Assembly: GCA_903928015.1 (NCBI GenBank)
Contig: CAIYPF010000048.1
Span: 31,105 to 95,104, forward strand
Length of the DNA: 64,000 bases
From: an uncultured Gammaproteobacteria bacterium
GTDB taxonomy: Bacteria; Pseudomonadota; Gammaproteobacteria; Pseudomonadales; UBA5518
Reading direction: 5' to 3'
The notes beneath the pieces are model-generated. The model did not search any database. It had not been told where the DNA came from and saw only the letters and a list, made by a program, of their open reading frames with translations. Numbering within the stretch: the stretch's first letter is position 1; every line of letters begins with the position of its first letter. Of this stretch, positions 54,333-63,650 are shown in pieces. A program made the translations under genes and the position numbers.

Positions 54333-55870
54333 GCGCTGATGAACGAAAACTCCACGTGTTCGGCTGATTGCGTGAGGGCAACCGCCTGACCGATCGGGTC
54401 GACCTCGAGCATCCGTTGGCGTACTGCCTCGGCGTCTCTGCAACGCGCGATGAAGCGCCTGCCCGAGGAGGCAAGCCGGCCGATGATCGCGCCGTGGGTG
54501 CCGGGCAATACGGCAAAGGACTCGATGATGCCGCTCCCTGTGGGCGAGGGCTCGAACAGCGGCGCCGGCTCTTGCGCCAGCGTGAGTGGTGACTCGCTGC
54601 CCGCAAGCCCCTCGTCATTGCGCGGCGCAACGCTGCCGTAGATACCGACGGCGTGCCGTGAGAGATAGCCACCGTTGGTGCCCACGAGCCCGATGCGCTC
54701 GGGATGCTCCCGCAGTGCTTCGACCATCGACGCGATGGCATGCATGGAATAGTTGTTTCCCGGGCCGCCGAAAAACGGCAGACCCCCGGTGACGGTCAGC
54801 GGCCGTGGATCCTCATGCGTGATGCCCATGGCTTCCAGTGCCAGCGAGACGACGATGGGAAAGCAGCTGTAGAGATCGAAATGGCTGAGTGCTGCTGCGC
54901 TGATGCCGGCGCGCTCCAGCGCCTTCAGATAGGTGTGCCGAAGCATCGGCGAGTCCGCCAGATCGGGGCGCTCGAGCAAGGGCCGCTCGAGTCCCTGCGC
55001 ATGGCTCAGCGGGTATATCCAGCGCTGTTCCGGAATGCCGAGCTGTCGCGCCAGACCCGCCGATGTCAGCACGACCGCTGCGCCCTGGTTGACGCCATCC
55101 TTCGCCACCATCCACTTGGTGTAAGGCGCCGAAACCAGACGATTGTCCCGTGTGACGGCGCTTATCCCGTCCGCGGAAAGCGCTTCGCGGTGGTTTGCAT
55201 AGGGGTTGCCCACGGCCACGGTGTTGAATCGCGCGAGCAGCTTGCCCATTCCGGCCGCGTAGTCTGCGGATGTCTGACCGGAGACGTGGCGGCGACGGTT
55301 TTCGAAAAGCGGATACACCCACAGCGGCATCTCCATGCCGTGCGCCTCCAGCTCTGCCGAGAGCAGGTCGCTGGTGCCCTTGCCGCGATCCTCGCACTGC
55401 CCGCCCACGCGTTCCGACCAGTCGATGCTGCCGCCCGTCCGCTGCGCGCTGCGCGTGGTGGCGGCCGCCTCTGCTCCGCACAGCAGCACGGCCTCGAACT
55501 CGCCGTTGCGGATGCGCTGCGACATCTCTGCCACCAGCACCTGCGGTTCGTCACCGCAGGCAACCGAGTAGATCGCGAGGCGCGGGTCGGTACCTATGCG
55601 CGCTGCGACGGCGCGCGGGAAATTGTCGGGCCCTCCGAACGGCGCGAGCATCCGGCGTTGCTCCTCGGTCACGGAGTCCGCGACCGTGCGCACTGCTGCG
55701 ATCACGTCCAGATACCGCGCCATGCCCGCACAACCGGTGTCTGCCAGTGCGGCTGCAGATGCCCGCGCTGCCAGTGCCTGCGGCGACAAGGCCGCGTAGC
55801 TGTCGGCATGCATGTGGTCTGTGTATTGACCGACGCCCACGAGCAATGGAGTTCTATCGTGTGCAGCCAT
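54329..55870 (-). CDS. Thiolase-like protein type 1 (acetyl-CoA acetyltransferase family) with C-terminal OB-like domain
   Basis: A 513-aa thiolase-fold protein. The N-terminal half has the family start LLVGVGQYTDHM and the VACGDEPQ motif near residue 110, in place of the usual CASG, so a Cys is present but in an altered context. The His pair region is HFDLYSCFP near 350 and the NGGYLSRHAVGIY near 415 ends the core. The last 90 residues (GSGIIESFAVL, GHAIIGRLASSG region) match the extra OB-like C-terminal domain of TLP1 proteins. ATG 55870 has GAGG upstream. A role in beta-keto-CoA or methylketone metabolism is possible, but catalytic activity is uncertain. Confidence 0.78.
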   Translation of the reverse strand: MAAHDRTPLLVGVGQYTDHMHADSYAALSPQALAARASAAALADTGCAGMARYLDVIAAVRTVADSVTEEQRRMLAPFGGPDNFPRAVAARIGTDPRLAIYSVACGDEPQVLVAEMSQRIRNGEFEAVLLCGAEAAATTRSAQRTGGSIDWSERVGGQCEDRGKGTSDLLSAELEAHGMEMPLWVYPLFENRRRHVSGQTSADYAAGMGKLLARFNTVAVGNPYANHREALSADGISAVTRDNRLVSAPYTKWMVAKDGVNQGAAVVLTSAGLARQLGIPEQRWIYPLSHAQGLERPLLERPDLADSPMLRHTYLKALERAGISAAALSHFDLYSCFPIVVSLALEAMGITHEDPRPLTVTGGLPFFGGPGNNYSMHAIASMVEALREHPERIGLVGTNGGYLSRHAVGIYGSVAPRNDEGLAGSESPLTLAQEPAPLFEPSPTGSGIIESFAVLPGTHGAIIGRLASSGRRFIARCRDAEAVRQRMLEVDPIGQAVALTQSAEHVEFSFISA

Positions 55871-55976
55871 ATGATCCTCGCCCGGAGTTATCGTGCTCGG
55901 CGCTCGGATTTTCGCCGCCGCCGGACGCGCCGGAGGATAGCAGCCCTCCCCGAACAACAACCACTTGGGAACTCGC

Positions 55977-57638
55977 ATGCGTTGGCATCTCGGCACGGTG
56001 TTGCGTCAATCCCTGGAGCATGTGCCTGCAGAGCGCGTGGCCATTGTCGATTTCCACACCGGGCGCAAGACGACGTGGGGCGATTTGCGCCGGCGCGTGG
56101 CGAATCTGAGCGCCCACTTGCAGGCGCTCGGCATCCAGCGCGGTGACAGGGTGGCGTTTTATGCGCGCAACTGTCCCGAGTATGTGGAGGGGCTGCTCGC
56201 TGTCCTGCAGATCGGTGCGGTGCACGTCAACGTCAACTTCCGCTACACCACTGGGGAGTTGCGTCATGTCTTTGCCAACTCCGACAGCCGCGCGGTGTTC
56301 CTGGGCGCTGAATTCGCAGACCGCCTGGCGGACATCACCGAGCAACTCCCCGAGCTCGTCGCCTGCATCCTGATCGGCGACGCCCCTGTTCCCGCGGGCA
56401 TGCAGGGAATCCGGCACGACATCGCGACGGCCTCCATGCCGAATCCGCCGCAGTATTCCGAGGATCCCGATGACCGCTTCCTGATGTACACGGGCGGCAC
56501 GACCGGCCTCCCGAAAGGCACCATCTGGACGCAGGAAAAACTCTTCAGGATGTTCGGCGTCAATTACTTCGCGCGCAGCGGGCCGCGCTATCCCGCCGAC
56601 AACGATGACCTGCTCTCCATGCTGCGCAACAACGAGTGCTACACCGAGGCCGTCGTCGCCCCGATGATGCACGGGCTGGGCGTCTACAGTGTGCTCTGCA
56701 CGCTGTCCTTCGGTGGCACGGTCGTCACCAGCTCTGCGCCGCGCTTTTCCGCGCAAGGGCTGCTGCGCGCCGTGGCAGATCACGGTGTGAACGTCTTCAA
56801 GATCCCCGGTGACGCGATGGGCAAGCCGCTGCTCGAGGCGCTGGACGCCGATCCCATGACGGGGCAACTCGACACGCTCCGGATGATCATCTCCTCGGCC
56901 GCGGTGTTCAGCGCCCACATCAAGCGTCGGTTGGTCGAACGGGTGCCGCATCTGCTGATCAACGACATTCTCGGAGGCTCGGAATCCGCCGCCCTCGGCA
57001 ACGCCATCAGCAGTGCTGCCTCGCACGCTGGCAGCGCTACGGATGCGTCGCTTCGTCTGCAGGCTGCAGACTGCGTGAAGGTGTTCACCCCTGAACTCAA
57101 GGAGGTCGTACCCGGCAGCGGCGAGCGCGGCATGGTTGCGCGCAGCGGTCTGATCGCAGAGGGCTACTTCAAGGATCCCGTCAAAACCGCGGCGACCTTT
57201 CCCGTGATCGATGGCGAGCGTTATTGCTTGCTGGGTGACTGGGCGGAAGTCCTTGCCGACGGCAGCATCAAGTTCCTCGGGCGTGGCAATGTCTGCATCA
57301 ACACCGGCGGCGAGAAGGTGTTCCCCGAGGAAGTCGAGCAGGTGCTGAAAGCGCTAGACAGCGTGGATGACTGTGGCGTTGTAGGCGTCGATGACGCGCG
57401 CTGGGGCAGTGCCGTTACCGCACTCCTCAGCCTGAAAGCCGGACATGCATTCGAGCTGCAGGCCACCTGCCTGCAGTTGCGCGAATGCCTTGCCGATTAC
57501 AAGGTGCCGCGTCATTTCGTGCTCGTCGATGATGTCAACCGGGGGCCTAACGGCAAGCTCGATTACCAGCGCCTGTCGGCGCGCGCGGCCGCAGCGCTTG
57601 TGTCCAACCCCGACTGCCTGAAGGTGTTCTCACGATGA
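55977..57638 (+). CDS. AMP-dependent acyl-CoA synthetase
   Basis: A 553-aa adenylate-forming ligase of the acyl-CoA synthetase type. P-loop MYTGGTTGLPKGT is at about 170-182, LGDWAEVLADGSIKFLGRGN near 420 covers the adenylate-binding Asp and hinge, INTGGEKVFPEEVEQ near 443, and the catalytic Lys in GPNGKLDYQR near 525. The ATG at 55977 with GGGA upstream is chosen. The next gene overlaps by 4 nt, forming a two-gene plus-strand operon with a Zn alcohol dehydrogenase. It likely activates a fatty or cyclic acid. Confidence 0.9.
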   Translation: MRWHLGTVLRQSLEHVPAERVAIVDFHTGRKTTWGDLRRRVANLSAHLQALGIQRGDRVAFYARNCPEYVEGLLAVLQIGAVHVNVNFRYTTGELRHVFANSDSRAVFLGAEFADRLADITEQLPELVACILIGDAPVPAGMQGIRHDIATASMPNPPQYSEDPDDRFLMYTGGTTGLPKGTIWTQEKLFRMFGVNYFARSGPRYPADNDDLLSMLRNNECYTEAVVAPMMHGLGVYSVLCTLSFGGTVVTSSAPRFSAQGLLRAVADHGVNVFKIPGDAMGKPLLEALDADPMTGQLDTLRMIISSAAVFSAHIKRRLVERVPHLLINDILGGSESAALGNAISSAASHAGSATDASLRLQAADCVKVFTPELKEVVPGSGERGMVARSGLIAEGYFKDPVKTAATFPVIDGERYCLLGDWAEVLADGSIKFLGRGNVCINTGGEKVFPEEVEQVLKALDSVDDCGVVGVDDARWGSAVTALLSLKAGHAFELQATCLQLRECLADYKVPRHFVLVDDVNRGPNGKLDYQRLSARAAAALVSNPDCLKVFSR

Positions 57639-58729
57639 AAATTCGCGCTGCCGTTGCCAGTTCTATCGAGAGCGGATTCGAGTTCGAAGAACTCGAACTC
57701 GCGGCCCCCGCGGCCGATGAAATTCTGGTCAAGGTCGAGGCGTGTGGCGTCTGCCACACCGACGTTTCGGCCCGCGCGCACATGCAGATGCCTGCCGTCC
57801 TCGGGCATGAAGGGACGGGCAAGGTCGTGGCCCGCGGCAGTGCCGTCACCGATGTGAACGTCGGCGATACCGTGATCATGTCCTACGGTTGGTGCGGTCA
57901 GTGCGGCAACTGTGCCTCGGGCCATGCCTACACCTGCGAGCGTGGCGTGGAGGGCAGCATAGGCGGTCGGCGCTTCGATGGTTCCAGCACCATCATGCGT
58001 GGCGATGAGCCGGTTTCAGGCGCTTTTTTCCAACAATCCTCTTTCGCCTCGCATGCGCTGTGCCCTGCGCGCGATGCCGTTGTTGTGCCTGCGGATTTAC
58101 CGCCTGAACTGCGTGCGGCGCTGCCCTGTGGCGTGATGACGGGCGCGGGCGCGGTTCTCAATGTGTTTGCGCTTGCGGCAGGCGAGACTCTCGCGGTCTT
58201 CGGCACGGGAGCCGTGGGGCTGTCGGCCGTCATGGCGGCGCAACTGGCCGGCGCCCGGATCATCGTGGCGGTTGATGTCCATGCCGGCCGACTGGAACTC
58301 GCGCAGCGGCTCGGTGCCACGCACGTGGTGGATGCACGCGATACGGATGTGGCAGCGCAATTGCGGGCGATCTGCCCTGTTGGCTTCGACTACAGCCTGG
58401 AAACCAGCAGCAACGAAGATGCGTTTCGCGCCGCAACCGGCTGCCTTGCGATGCGCGGAACCTGCGGGCTCGTCACCATCCCGCACGGCGGGCAGCCGTT
58501 TCCGTTCTCGCCTTTCGAGTTGATGGTCAAGGGAGCGCGGCTGCAGGGCATCATGCTGGGCGCGGCAACTCCGCGCAGCTTCCTGCCGCAACTGATCGGT
58601 TACTACCAGCAGGGGAAGTTTCCGCTCGATGCCTTGATCACGACCTATCCCTTCCCCGAGATCAACACGGCGTTCGGCGATGCCAAGCGCGGCAGCGCCC
58701 TGAAGCCTGTGCTGTTGATGGGGAATTGA
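57635..58729 (+). CDS. Zn-dependent alcohol dehydrogenase
   Basis: A 364-aa medium-chain Zn alcohol dehydrogenase. The catalytic Zn ligands are in ACGVCHTDV near 38 and GHEGTGKV near 61; the four structural Cys are in CGQCGNCASGHAYTC (about 88-102). The NAD-binding GTGAVGLSAVMAA is near 190. Similarity is greatest to benzyl-alcohol and aryl-alcohol dehydrogenases. The start ATG overlaps the synthetase stop, so the two act in one pathway, for example on an alcohol precursor of the activated acid. Confidence 0.9.
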   Translation: MKIRAAVASSIESGFEFEELELAAPAADEILVKVEACGVCHTDVSARAHMQMPAVLGHEGTGKVVARGSAVTDVNVGDTVIMSYGWCGQCGNCASGHAYTCERGVEGSIGGRRFDGSSTIMRGDEPVSGAFFQQSSFASHALCPARDAVVVPADLPPELRAALPCGVMTGAGAVLNVFALAAGETLAVFGTGAVGLSAVMAAQLAGARIIVAVDVHAGRLELAQRLGATHVVDARDTDVAAQLRAICPVGFDYSLETSSNEDAFRAATGCLAMRGTCGLVTIPHGGQPFPFSPFELMVKGARLQGIMLGAATPRSFLPQLIGYYQQGKFPLDALITTYPFPEINTAFGDAKRGSALKPVLLMGN

Positions 58730-58768
58730 GGCTCGCTGGACTGCCTGCAGCGGCAGCCCGGGCGGGGC

Positions 58769-59242
58769 TCAGGGCGTCAGTGCCAGATCCACTCCCTCCG
58801 GCATCCAGAGGAGTTCCACCCGCACGCCGTCCGGATCCAGCACATAAACGATATCGCTCTGGAATCCGTCCGTGTTGGCGCGCGTGCGTGTCGCGGGAAG
58901 GCAGCGTCCACCGTGTGCTTCCGCGCGCGCGATCGCGGCGTCGATGTCATCCACACGCAGCGCGAAGTGGGTGAGGCCGATACTGTTCATCGGCCGAGAC
59001 GCCGGGCGTTCCGCAGCTGGCTGTTCGAAGTGCCAGAGTTCGAGGCGCACGCCGCTCAGGCCGAGGTAGACCGAACTGAGCGCCACCTCTCCCTCGAGTT
59101 GGATCAGCGGCGCCATGTCGGAGCCGATCCTGAAGCTCTCGTTGCGTGTGAAACCCAGCCCATCGCAATAAAAACGCAGCGACCGTTCCAGATCGGAAAC
59201 GCAGATGCAGAGATGGTAGAAGACGGGCGTCCGGGTGCTCAT
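58769..59242 (-). CDS. VOC-family protein
   Basis: A 157-aa vicinal oxygen chelate protein with YHLCICVSDLERSLRFYCDG at the N-terminus, LTHFALRVDDIDAAIARAE near 90 and VLDPDGVRVELLW near 135, i.e. both beta-alpha-beta halves. Likely metal ligands are His9, His92 and Glu140. It may be a glyoxalase-like or dioxygenase enzyme; the substrate is unknown. It lies 12 nt downstream of the SnoaL-like gene in the same direction. Confidence 0.8.
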   Translation of the reverse strand: MSTRTPVFYHLCICVSDLERSLRFYCDGLGFTRNESFRIGSDMAPLIQLEGEVALSSVYLGLSGVRLELWHFEQPAAERPASRPMNSIGLTHFALRVDDIDAAIARAEAHGGRCLPATRTRANTDGFQSDIVYVLDPDGVRVELLWMPEGVDLALTP

Positions 59243-59254
59243 GCGCTGCCCCGG

Positions 59255-59866
59255 CTACTTCGCGTCGAGGAAAGGCGGCATCACGCCGGGCTCGTGGCGG
59301 TAGCTGTTGTCCTTGGGATACGGGGCAAGAGGCTCGGTGCCAGGATGCTTGTAGCCGTGGGTGGCGAGGTAATGCGCCTGGATGTTCTCACGCGGCGGCA
59401 GTTCGCCCACGATCTCGTAGAGCCGGTGGAACTGGCTGTAGAGGATCTTCCAGCGGCCTTCGTGTTTGACATAGCGGTCGCGGTAAAACGCGGTGCCGTA
59501 GAGACGCATGCCACGGCGGTATTCGAACAGATCGTCGTACAGGTACCAGGTGCCGATCGCCTCTTCCGGCCCTACGATCTCGATCTCCGGATGGTGACCG
59601 TTGTGGTGCGAGATCATGTCGGCGTGTGCGCCGGTGCGTACCATCTCCAGATAGGGCTCGCGGCCCTCGTAGCGCATCGAATAAATGCCCGCCTCGACGC
59701 TGAGCACCACATCGGGGTGCAGCACCTCGCGCATGCCGTTGATATCGGCGGTGTCGAAGCAGCGCCAGTACTGGTGCTTGCAGCGGCGCACGTCTTCGAT
59801 GGCGGTGAGGCGTGTCACCTCCGCGCGGAGTGCGGTGACTTCGGCGACAAGTGTTTCCAGATTCAT
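59255..59866 (-). CDS. SnoaL-like (NTF2-fold) protein
   Basis: A 203-aa NTF2/SnoaL_4 protein, resembling dioxygenase beta subunits. Opening helix LRAEVTRLTAIEDVRRCKHQ (about 13-32) is followed by YWRCFDTADINGMREVLHPD and GTWYLYDDLFEYRRGMRL near 105, and ends with YRDRYVKHEGRWKILYSQF near 128. Such proteins can be isomerases, dehydratases or hydroxylase subunits. ATG 59866 is the likely start. It follows the tRNA-Ala terminator, and its partner VOC gene is 12 nt downstream. Confidence 0.75.
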   Translation of the reverse strand: MNLETLVAEVTALRAEVTRLTAIEDVRRCKHQYWRCFDTADINGMREVLHPDVVLSVEAGIYSMRYEGREPYLEMVRTGAHADMISHHNGHHPEIEIVGPEEAIGTWYLYDDLFEYRRGMRLYGTAFYRDRYVKHEGRWKILYSQFHRLYEIVGELPPRENIQAHYLATHGYKHPGTEPLAPYPKDNSYRHEPGVMPPFLDAK

Positions 59867-59987
59867 GCGAGTGCTCCCGATTGTTGTCGTTGATGGGCTG
59901 AGCATAAGGCCCGCGATCGGCGGAAGCCATGCCTTGGGCCGGCGCTGCCGGCAGGTCCTGTGCGGAATGAAGTGGCGGAGTGCAGAC

Positions 59988-60015
59988 AAGAAAACGCCCG
60001 ATCTGGGTCGGGCGT
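59988..60015 (-). terminator. Terminator downstream of tRNA-Ala
   Basis: On the minus strand, an 8-bp stem (ACGCCCGA 60015-60008 with TCGGGCGT 60001-59994) is followed by TTTTCTTG. It lies 9 nt after the tRNA 3' end. Confidence 0.8.
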
Positions 60016-60023
60016 GTTGGAGG

Positions 60024-60099
<76 letters not shown>

Positions 60100-60167
60100 A
60101 CAAGAAGCGCTGGCATTCTAGCCCCGTCTTTCAGCGAAAGGCACGCGCTCGTTTGCGAGCGCCGCGC

Positions 60168-60935
60168 TCAACCCGCCGACATGCCCCCGTCCAGCGTAAT
60201 CGCTTGCCCGGTGAGGAAACCGTTATCCCGCGAGCAGGCCCAGAGCATGGCCTGCACGATTTCTGCGGGTTCGCCGAGGCGCCCGAGCGGGATCGCTCTT
60301 GCCATGTTCTCGAGGGTGTTGCCGCGGCCGCTTTGCGCGAGCGGGTCCAGAATCGGCGTGCGGCTGAAGGCGGGGCAGAGCGCGTTCACGCGGATGCCTT
60401 TTTTGGCGTATTCCAGAGCTGCGGTTTTGGTGAGGCCGATCACGCCGTGCTTGGCGGCGGAGTAGGCGGCCATCATGGGTGCACCCAGCAGCCCCGCCAC
60501 GGAGCTCACGTTGAGTATCGCGCCGCCGCCTTGCGCCACCATGTGCGGCAGTTCGGCGCGCATGCAGAGGAAAACCCCTTTCAGGTTCACCGCTATGTTG
60601 CGGTCGAAGGTGTCTTCGTCGAGTTCGGCAAGGCGCCGGAGATCGTGACCGATGCCGGCGTTGTTGATGGCAACGTCGAGCCTGCCGAAACGGCCAATGG
60701 CCGTTTGCACCATCGCGTCCACCTCGGTGGCAGAGGAGACATCGCAGCGCAGCGTGAGCACCGCGCTTTCGTCCAGGCCATGCAGACGGATGGTGTCTTG
60801 CAGCGCGTCGGTGCTGAGGTCTGCCAGTGCCAGTCGGGCGCCGGCATTGGCGAAGCTCGCGGCGGCCAGACGGCCGAAGCCGCTGCCCGCGCCAGTGATG
60901 AGCACGACCTGGTCGCTGAAATCGAATTGCGTCAT
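60168..60935 (-). CDS. Short-chain dehydrogenase/reductase
   Basis: A 255-aa SDR with LITGAGSGFGRLAA (about 12-25), NNAGIGHD near 90, Ser in NVSSVAGLLG near 138 and Tyr-x3-Lys in YSAAKHGVIG near 153. It has the CPAFSRTP and GGMSAG-type C-terminus usual for 3-oxoacyl/cyclic alcohol dehydrogenases. ATG 60935 is preferred over 60947, which has no ribosome site. The gene is between the tRNA and a metallophosphoesterase. The substrate is unknown. Confidence 0.87.
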   Translation of the reverse strand: MTQFDFSDQVVLITGAGSGFGRLAAASFANAGARLALADLSTDALQDTIRLHGLDESAVLTLRCDVSSATEVDAMVQTAIGRFGRLDVAINNAGIGHDLRRLAELDEDTFDRNIAVNLKGVFLCMRAELPHMVAQGGGAILNVSSVAGLLGAPMMAAYSAAKHGVIGLTKTAALEYAKKGIRVNALCPAFSRTPILDPLAQSGRGNTLENMARAIPLGRLGEPAEIVQAMLWACSRDNGFLTGQAITLDGGMSAG

Positions 60936-60980
60936 GGATAGCCCCATGGCTGTGGAGAGTGTCGCGCCGGGAGGCCCGGC

Positions 60981-61946
60981 TCAGAGAGTGTCGTCGAGGC
61001 CGCGTTCCTCGACCAGTCCGAATTCCTGCGTGTGCATCGAGACGAAGTTCGCAGCGAGCAGTTTCTGCTCGCCGTTCCAGCGGTAGGCCACCAGCTTGCC
61101 GCCCGGGCGGGCCACGCTGTAGTCGAGGCAGGCGATGTTGTCTGCCAGCGGCTCGGGCTTGCCACTCAGCCAGTAGTGCCCCATGAACACCGGCGGCGCC
61201 GAATGGCTGTACTCGATCAGATGATCCCCCTCGATCTCGTCGTCCGGGATCTGGGTCTGGGATTCCTCGTGGCCGAGGAAAACGCTGCGGTAGGTGGTGG
61301 CCTCGCCATCCCACCAGCGCACGCGGATGTGGTGGCGCTGGGTGCCTTCCTTGTCGAAGAAGCTGTAGCCGGGCGGAAGCGGGATTTCCTTGCCCTTCAA
61401 CAGTGTCTCGAGCGCGTCGAATTCCCAGTTGCCCTCGGCTGTGGCGGCGTAGAGCAGGCTGTTGCTCAGGCTGCCGCGGCGGTCGTGGGCTGCGGCGAGG
61501 CGGTTGATGGCCTCCTCGTCCCAGCAGGCGTGCACCACGCGCAGGTTGCCGAGATCGAGCCACAGGGGAAGTCGGCAGAACCAGTCGATCAGTTCGTGGT
61601 ACTCGGGCGTGTATTCGTAGGCGTCGAGGAAGGCGCGGTGCTGCTGGTAGTTCTTGACGTTGTGCTCGCGCAAGTGCCCGCCGCCCGGACGGGGCGTGGC
61701 ATAGGCGATGGCGTTGAGTTCGTGGTTGCCCATCACGGCGAGTGCTGCGCCTGCATCGATCATGGGCCGCACGATGCGGATCACGCCGCGCTGCTGCGGG
61801 CCGCGGTCGATGAAGTCTCCAAGGAAGATCGCGCGCCGCTCCGGGTGGCACCAGACACCATCGACCGGTGCATAGCCAAGCTCGACCAGCAACGCCTCCA
61901 GCGTCGTGGCGTGGCCGTGGATGTCGCCGATGATGTCGTAGCTCAC
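60981..61946 (-). CDS. Metallophosphoesterase (bis-5'-nucleosyl-tetraphosphatase/PrpE-like)
   Basis: A 321-aa calcineurin-like phosphoesterase. The five metal-site motifs are present: DIIGDIHGH (D-x-H) near 5-12, GDFIDRGP near 43, GNHEL near 73, and later His residues near HACWDEE (140) and GHYWLSG near 255. The fold resembles PrpE/ApaH-type enzymes that hydrolyse diadenosine polyphosphates or protein phosphates. GTG 61946 is the start. It is convergent to nothing and lies downstream of the GMC oxidoreductase by 102 nt. Confidence 0.85.
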   Translation of the reverse strand: MSYDIIGDIHGHATTLEALLVELGYAPVDGVWCHPERRAIFLGDFIDRGPQQRGVIRIVRPMIDAGAALAVMGNHELNAIAYATPRPGGGHLREHNVKNYQQHRAFLDAYEYTPEYHELIDWFCRLPLWLDLGNLRVVHACWDEEAINRLAAAHDRRGSLSNSLLYAATAEGNWEFDALETLLKGKEIPLPPGYSFFDKEGTQRHHIRVRWWDGEATTYRSVFLGHEESQTQIPDDEIEGDHLIEYSHSAPPVFMGHYWLSGKPEPLADNIACLDYSVARPGGKLVAYRWNGEQKLLAANFVSMHTQEFGLVEERGLDDTL

Positions 61947-62048
61947 GCGTGCTGCTTTCCCTGATGCGTTGCGAGTGCCGCCAGTCTACAGGCCGGCCCC
62001 CTTGTTCGGCCATCAGGGAATGCGCGCAAGCGGGGCTTCTGCGGGCGA

Positions 62049-63650
62049 TCAGGCCAATGTGTTGCCCAGGATCAATCCGGCGGCCCGCTCGGCGATCATG
62101 ATCACCGGCATGTTGGTGTTGCCGCCCACCAGATGCGGCATCACCGAGGCGTCCACCACCCGCAGGCCCTGCAGTCCGTGCACGCGGAGTTCCGCATCCA
62201 CGACGGCGAGGGGGTCAGTGCCCATGCGGCAGCTGCTCGTGGAGTGGTAATCGGCATCGGCGCGGGCGCGGATGAAGGCATCGAGTTCGGCGTCGGTCTG
62301 CACTGCGGGGCCGGGTTCCAGTTCCTCGCCCCTGAAGGCATCGAAGGCGGGCATGGAAAAGACCTTCCGGGCGGCGCGCACGGCAGCGCGGGCCACGCGC
62401 AGGTCGTCGGGGTCGTCGAGGTAGTTCTGGTCGATCAGCGGCGCGTCGGCTGGGTTTGCCGACGCGAGCCTCACGCTGCCGCGGCTCTTCGGGCGGATCA
62501 CGTTGGTGTGCGCGGCAAAGCCGTGCTGCGGCGTGAATTCGCGTCCGTGGTTGGCGTAGAGCGCCATCACCAGCAGCAGTTTGATGTCGGGCTCGGGCAA
62601 GGAGGGATCGGAGCGGATAAAGGCGCAGGCCTCCATGCCCGGGTCCGCAAGCGGGCCCTCGCGGAACAGCAGGTAACGGCCGAGCGCAGCCGCACCTGCG
62701 AGGGGGCTGAAGTACTTGAAGAGCGAGATGGGTTGCGTGGCGCTGAACTTGACCACCACAGCGAGGTGGTCCTGCAGGCCTTTGCCCACGCCTGGCAGGG
62801 CGTGCAGCACGGGGATGCCGTGCGGTGTGAGTTCCTGCGGGTCGCCCACGCCCGAGAGCATCAGGAGTTGCGGCGTGTTGATGGCGCCCGCCGCGAGGAT
62901 CACTTCTCGTCTGGCCGTGAAGCTCTGTTCCTTCCCGCCCGTTCTGCAGGCAACGCCGGTGGCGCGCGTGCCGTCGAGGACCACGCGATCCACCTGCGTA
63001 CGCAGCAGGATGCGCAGGTTCCTGCGCTTGCGTGCCGGCCCCAGATACGCCCGCGACGCGCTGGCGCGGATGCCGTTTTTCACCGTCACGTCCACCGGGC
63101 CGAAGCCATCACGCAGCGCGCCGTTGCTGTCGTCGGTGAAGCCGTAGCCCGCTTGCACGCCGGCGTTTACGAATGCCGTCGCGAAGGGATGCTTCACGCC
63201 CGGTCGCGAGACCGTCACGGGGCCTGCGCTGCCGTGAAAGGCGGCGTCTTCGCGGTGGAAATTCTCGGCGCGCTGGAAGTAGGGCAGAACGTCTTGCCAT
63301 GCCCAGCCCGCGTTGCCCTCGGCGGCCCAGCGGTCGTAGTCGCTGGCGAAACCGCGGTCATAGACCATGCCGTTGATCGAGCTGCCGCCGCCCAGCACCT
63401 TGCCCCGCGGCGTGTAGAGCACGCGATCGTCCAGATGCCGCTGTGGCACGGAGGTGTAGCGCCAGGCATGTGCGCCCGAGAGCATGATGGGCAACAAGCC
63501 GCCGGGCGCGCGGATCATCGGGCTCGCATCACTGCCGCCTGCCTCGATCAGCAAGACGCGCAATGCTGGGTCTTCGGACAATCGCGCCGCCAGCACGCAG
63601 CCGGCGGAGCCTCCGCCCACGATGATGTAGTCGTATTCGTTGGCGCTCAT
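62049..63650 (-). CDS. GMC-family FAD oxidoreductase (choline/alcohol dehydrogenase-like)
   Basis: A 533-aa glucose-methanol-choline oxidoreductase. The FAD motif YIIVGGGSAGCVLAARLSE is at about 8-26, the GMC signature LGGGSSINGMVYDRG near 90, and GAINTPQLLMLSGVG near 268. The catalytic region has DYHSTSSCRMG (His near 472) and VMPHLVGGNTNMP near 508. It oxidises an alcohol to an aldehyde, passing electrons to quinone or oxygen. The start ATG overlaps the next gene's stop by 4 nt, so it is coupled to the VOC protein. The substrate is unknown. Confidence 0.9.
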   Translation of the reverse strand: MSANEYDYIIVGGGSAGCVLAARLSEDPALRVLLIEAGGSDASPMIRAPGGLLPIMLSGAHAWRYTSVPQRHLDDRVLYTPRGKVLGGGSSINGMVYDRGFASDYDRWAAEGNAGWAWQDVLPYFQRAENFHREDAAFHGSAGPVTVSRPGVKHPFATAFVNAGVQAGYGFTDDSNGALRDGFGPVDVTVKNGIRASASRAYLGPARKRRNLRILLRTQVDRVVLDGTRATGVACRTGGKEQSFTARREVILAAGAINTPQLLMLSGVGDPQELTPHGIPVLHALPGVGKGLQDHLAVVVKFSATQPISLFKYFSPLAGAAALGRYLLFREGPLADPGMEACAFIRSDPSLPEPDIKLLLVMALYANHGREFTPQHGFAAHTNVIRPKSRGSVRLASANPADAPLIDQNYLDDPDDLRVARAAVRAARKVFSMPAFDAFRGEELEPGPAVQTDAELDAFIRARADADYHSTSSCRMGTDPLAVVDAELRVHGLQGLRVVDASVMPHLVGGNTNMPVIMIAERAAGLILGNTLA

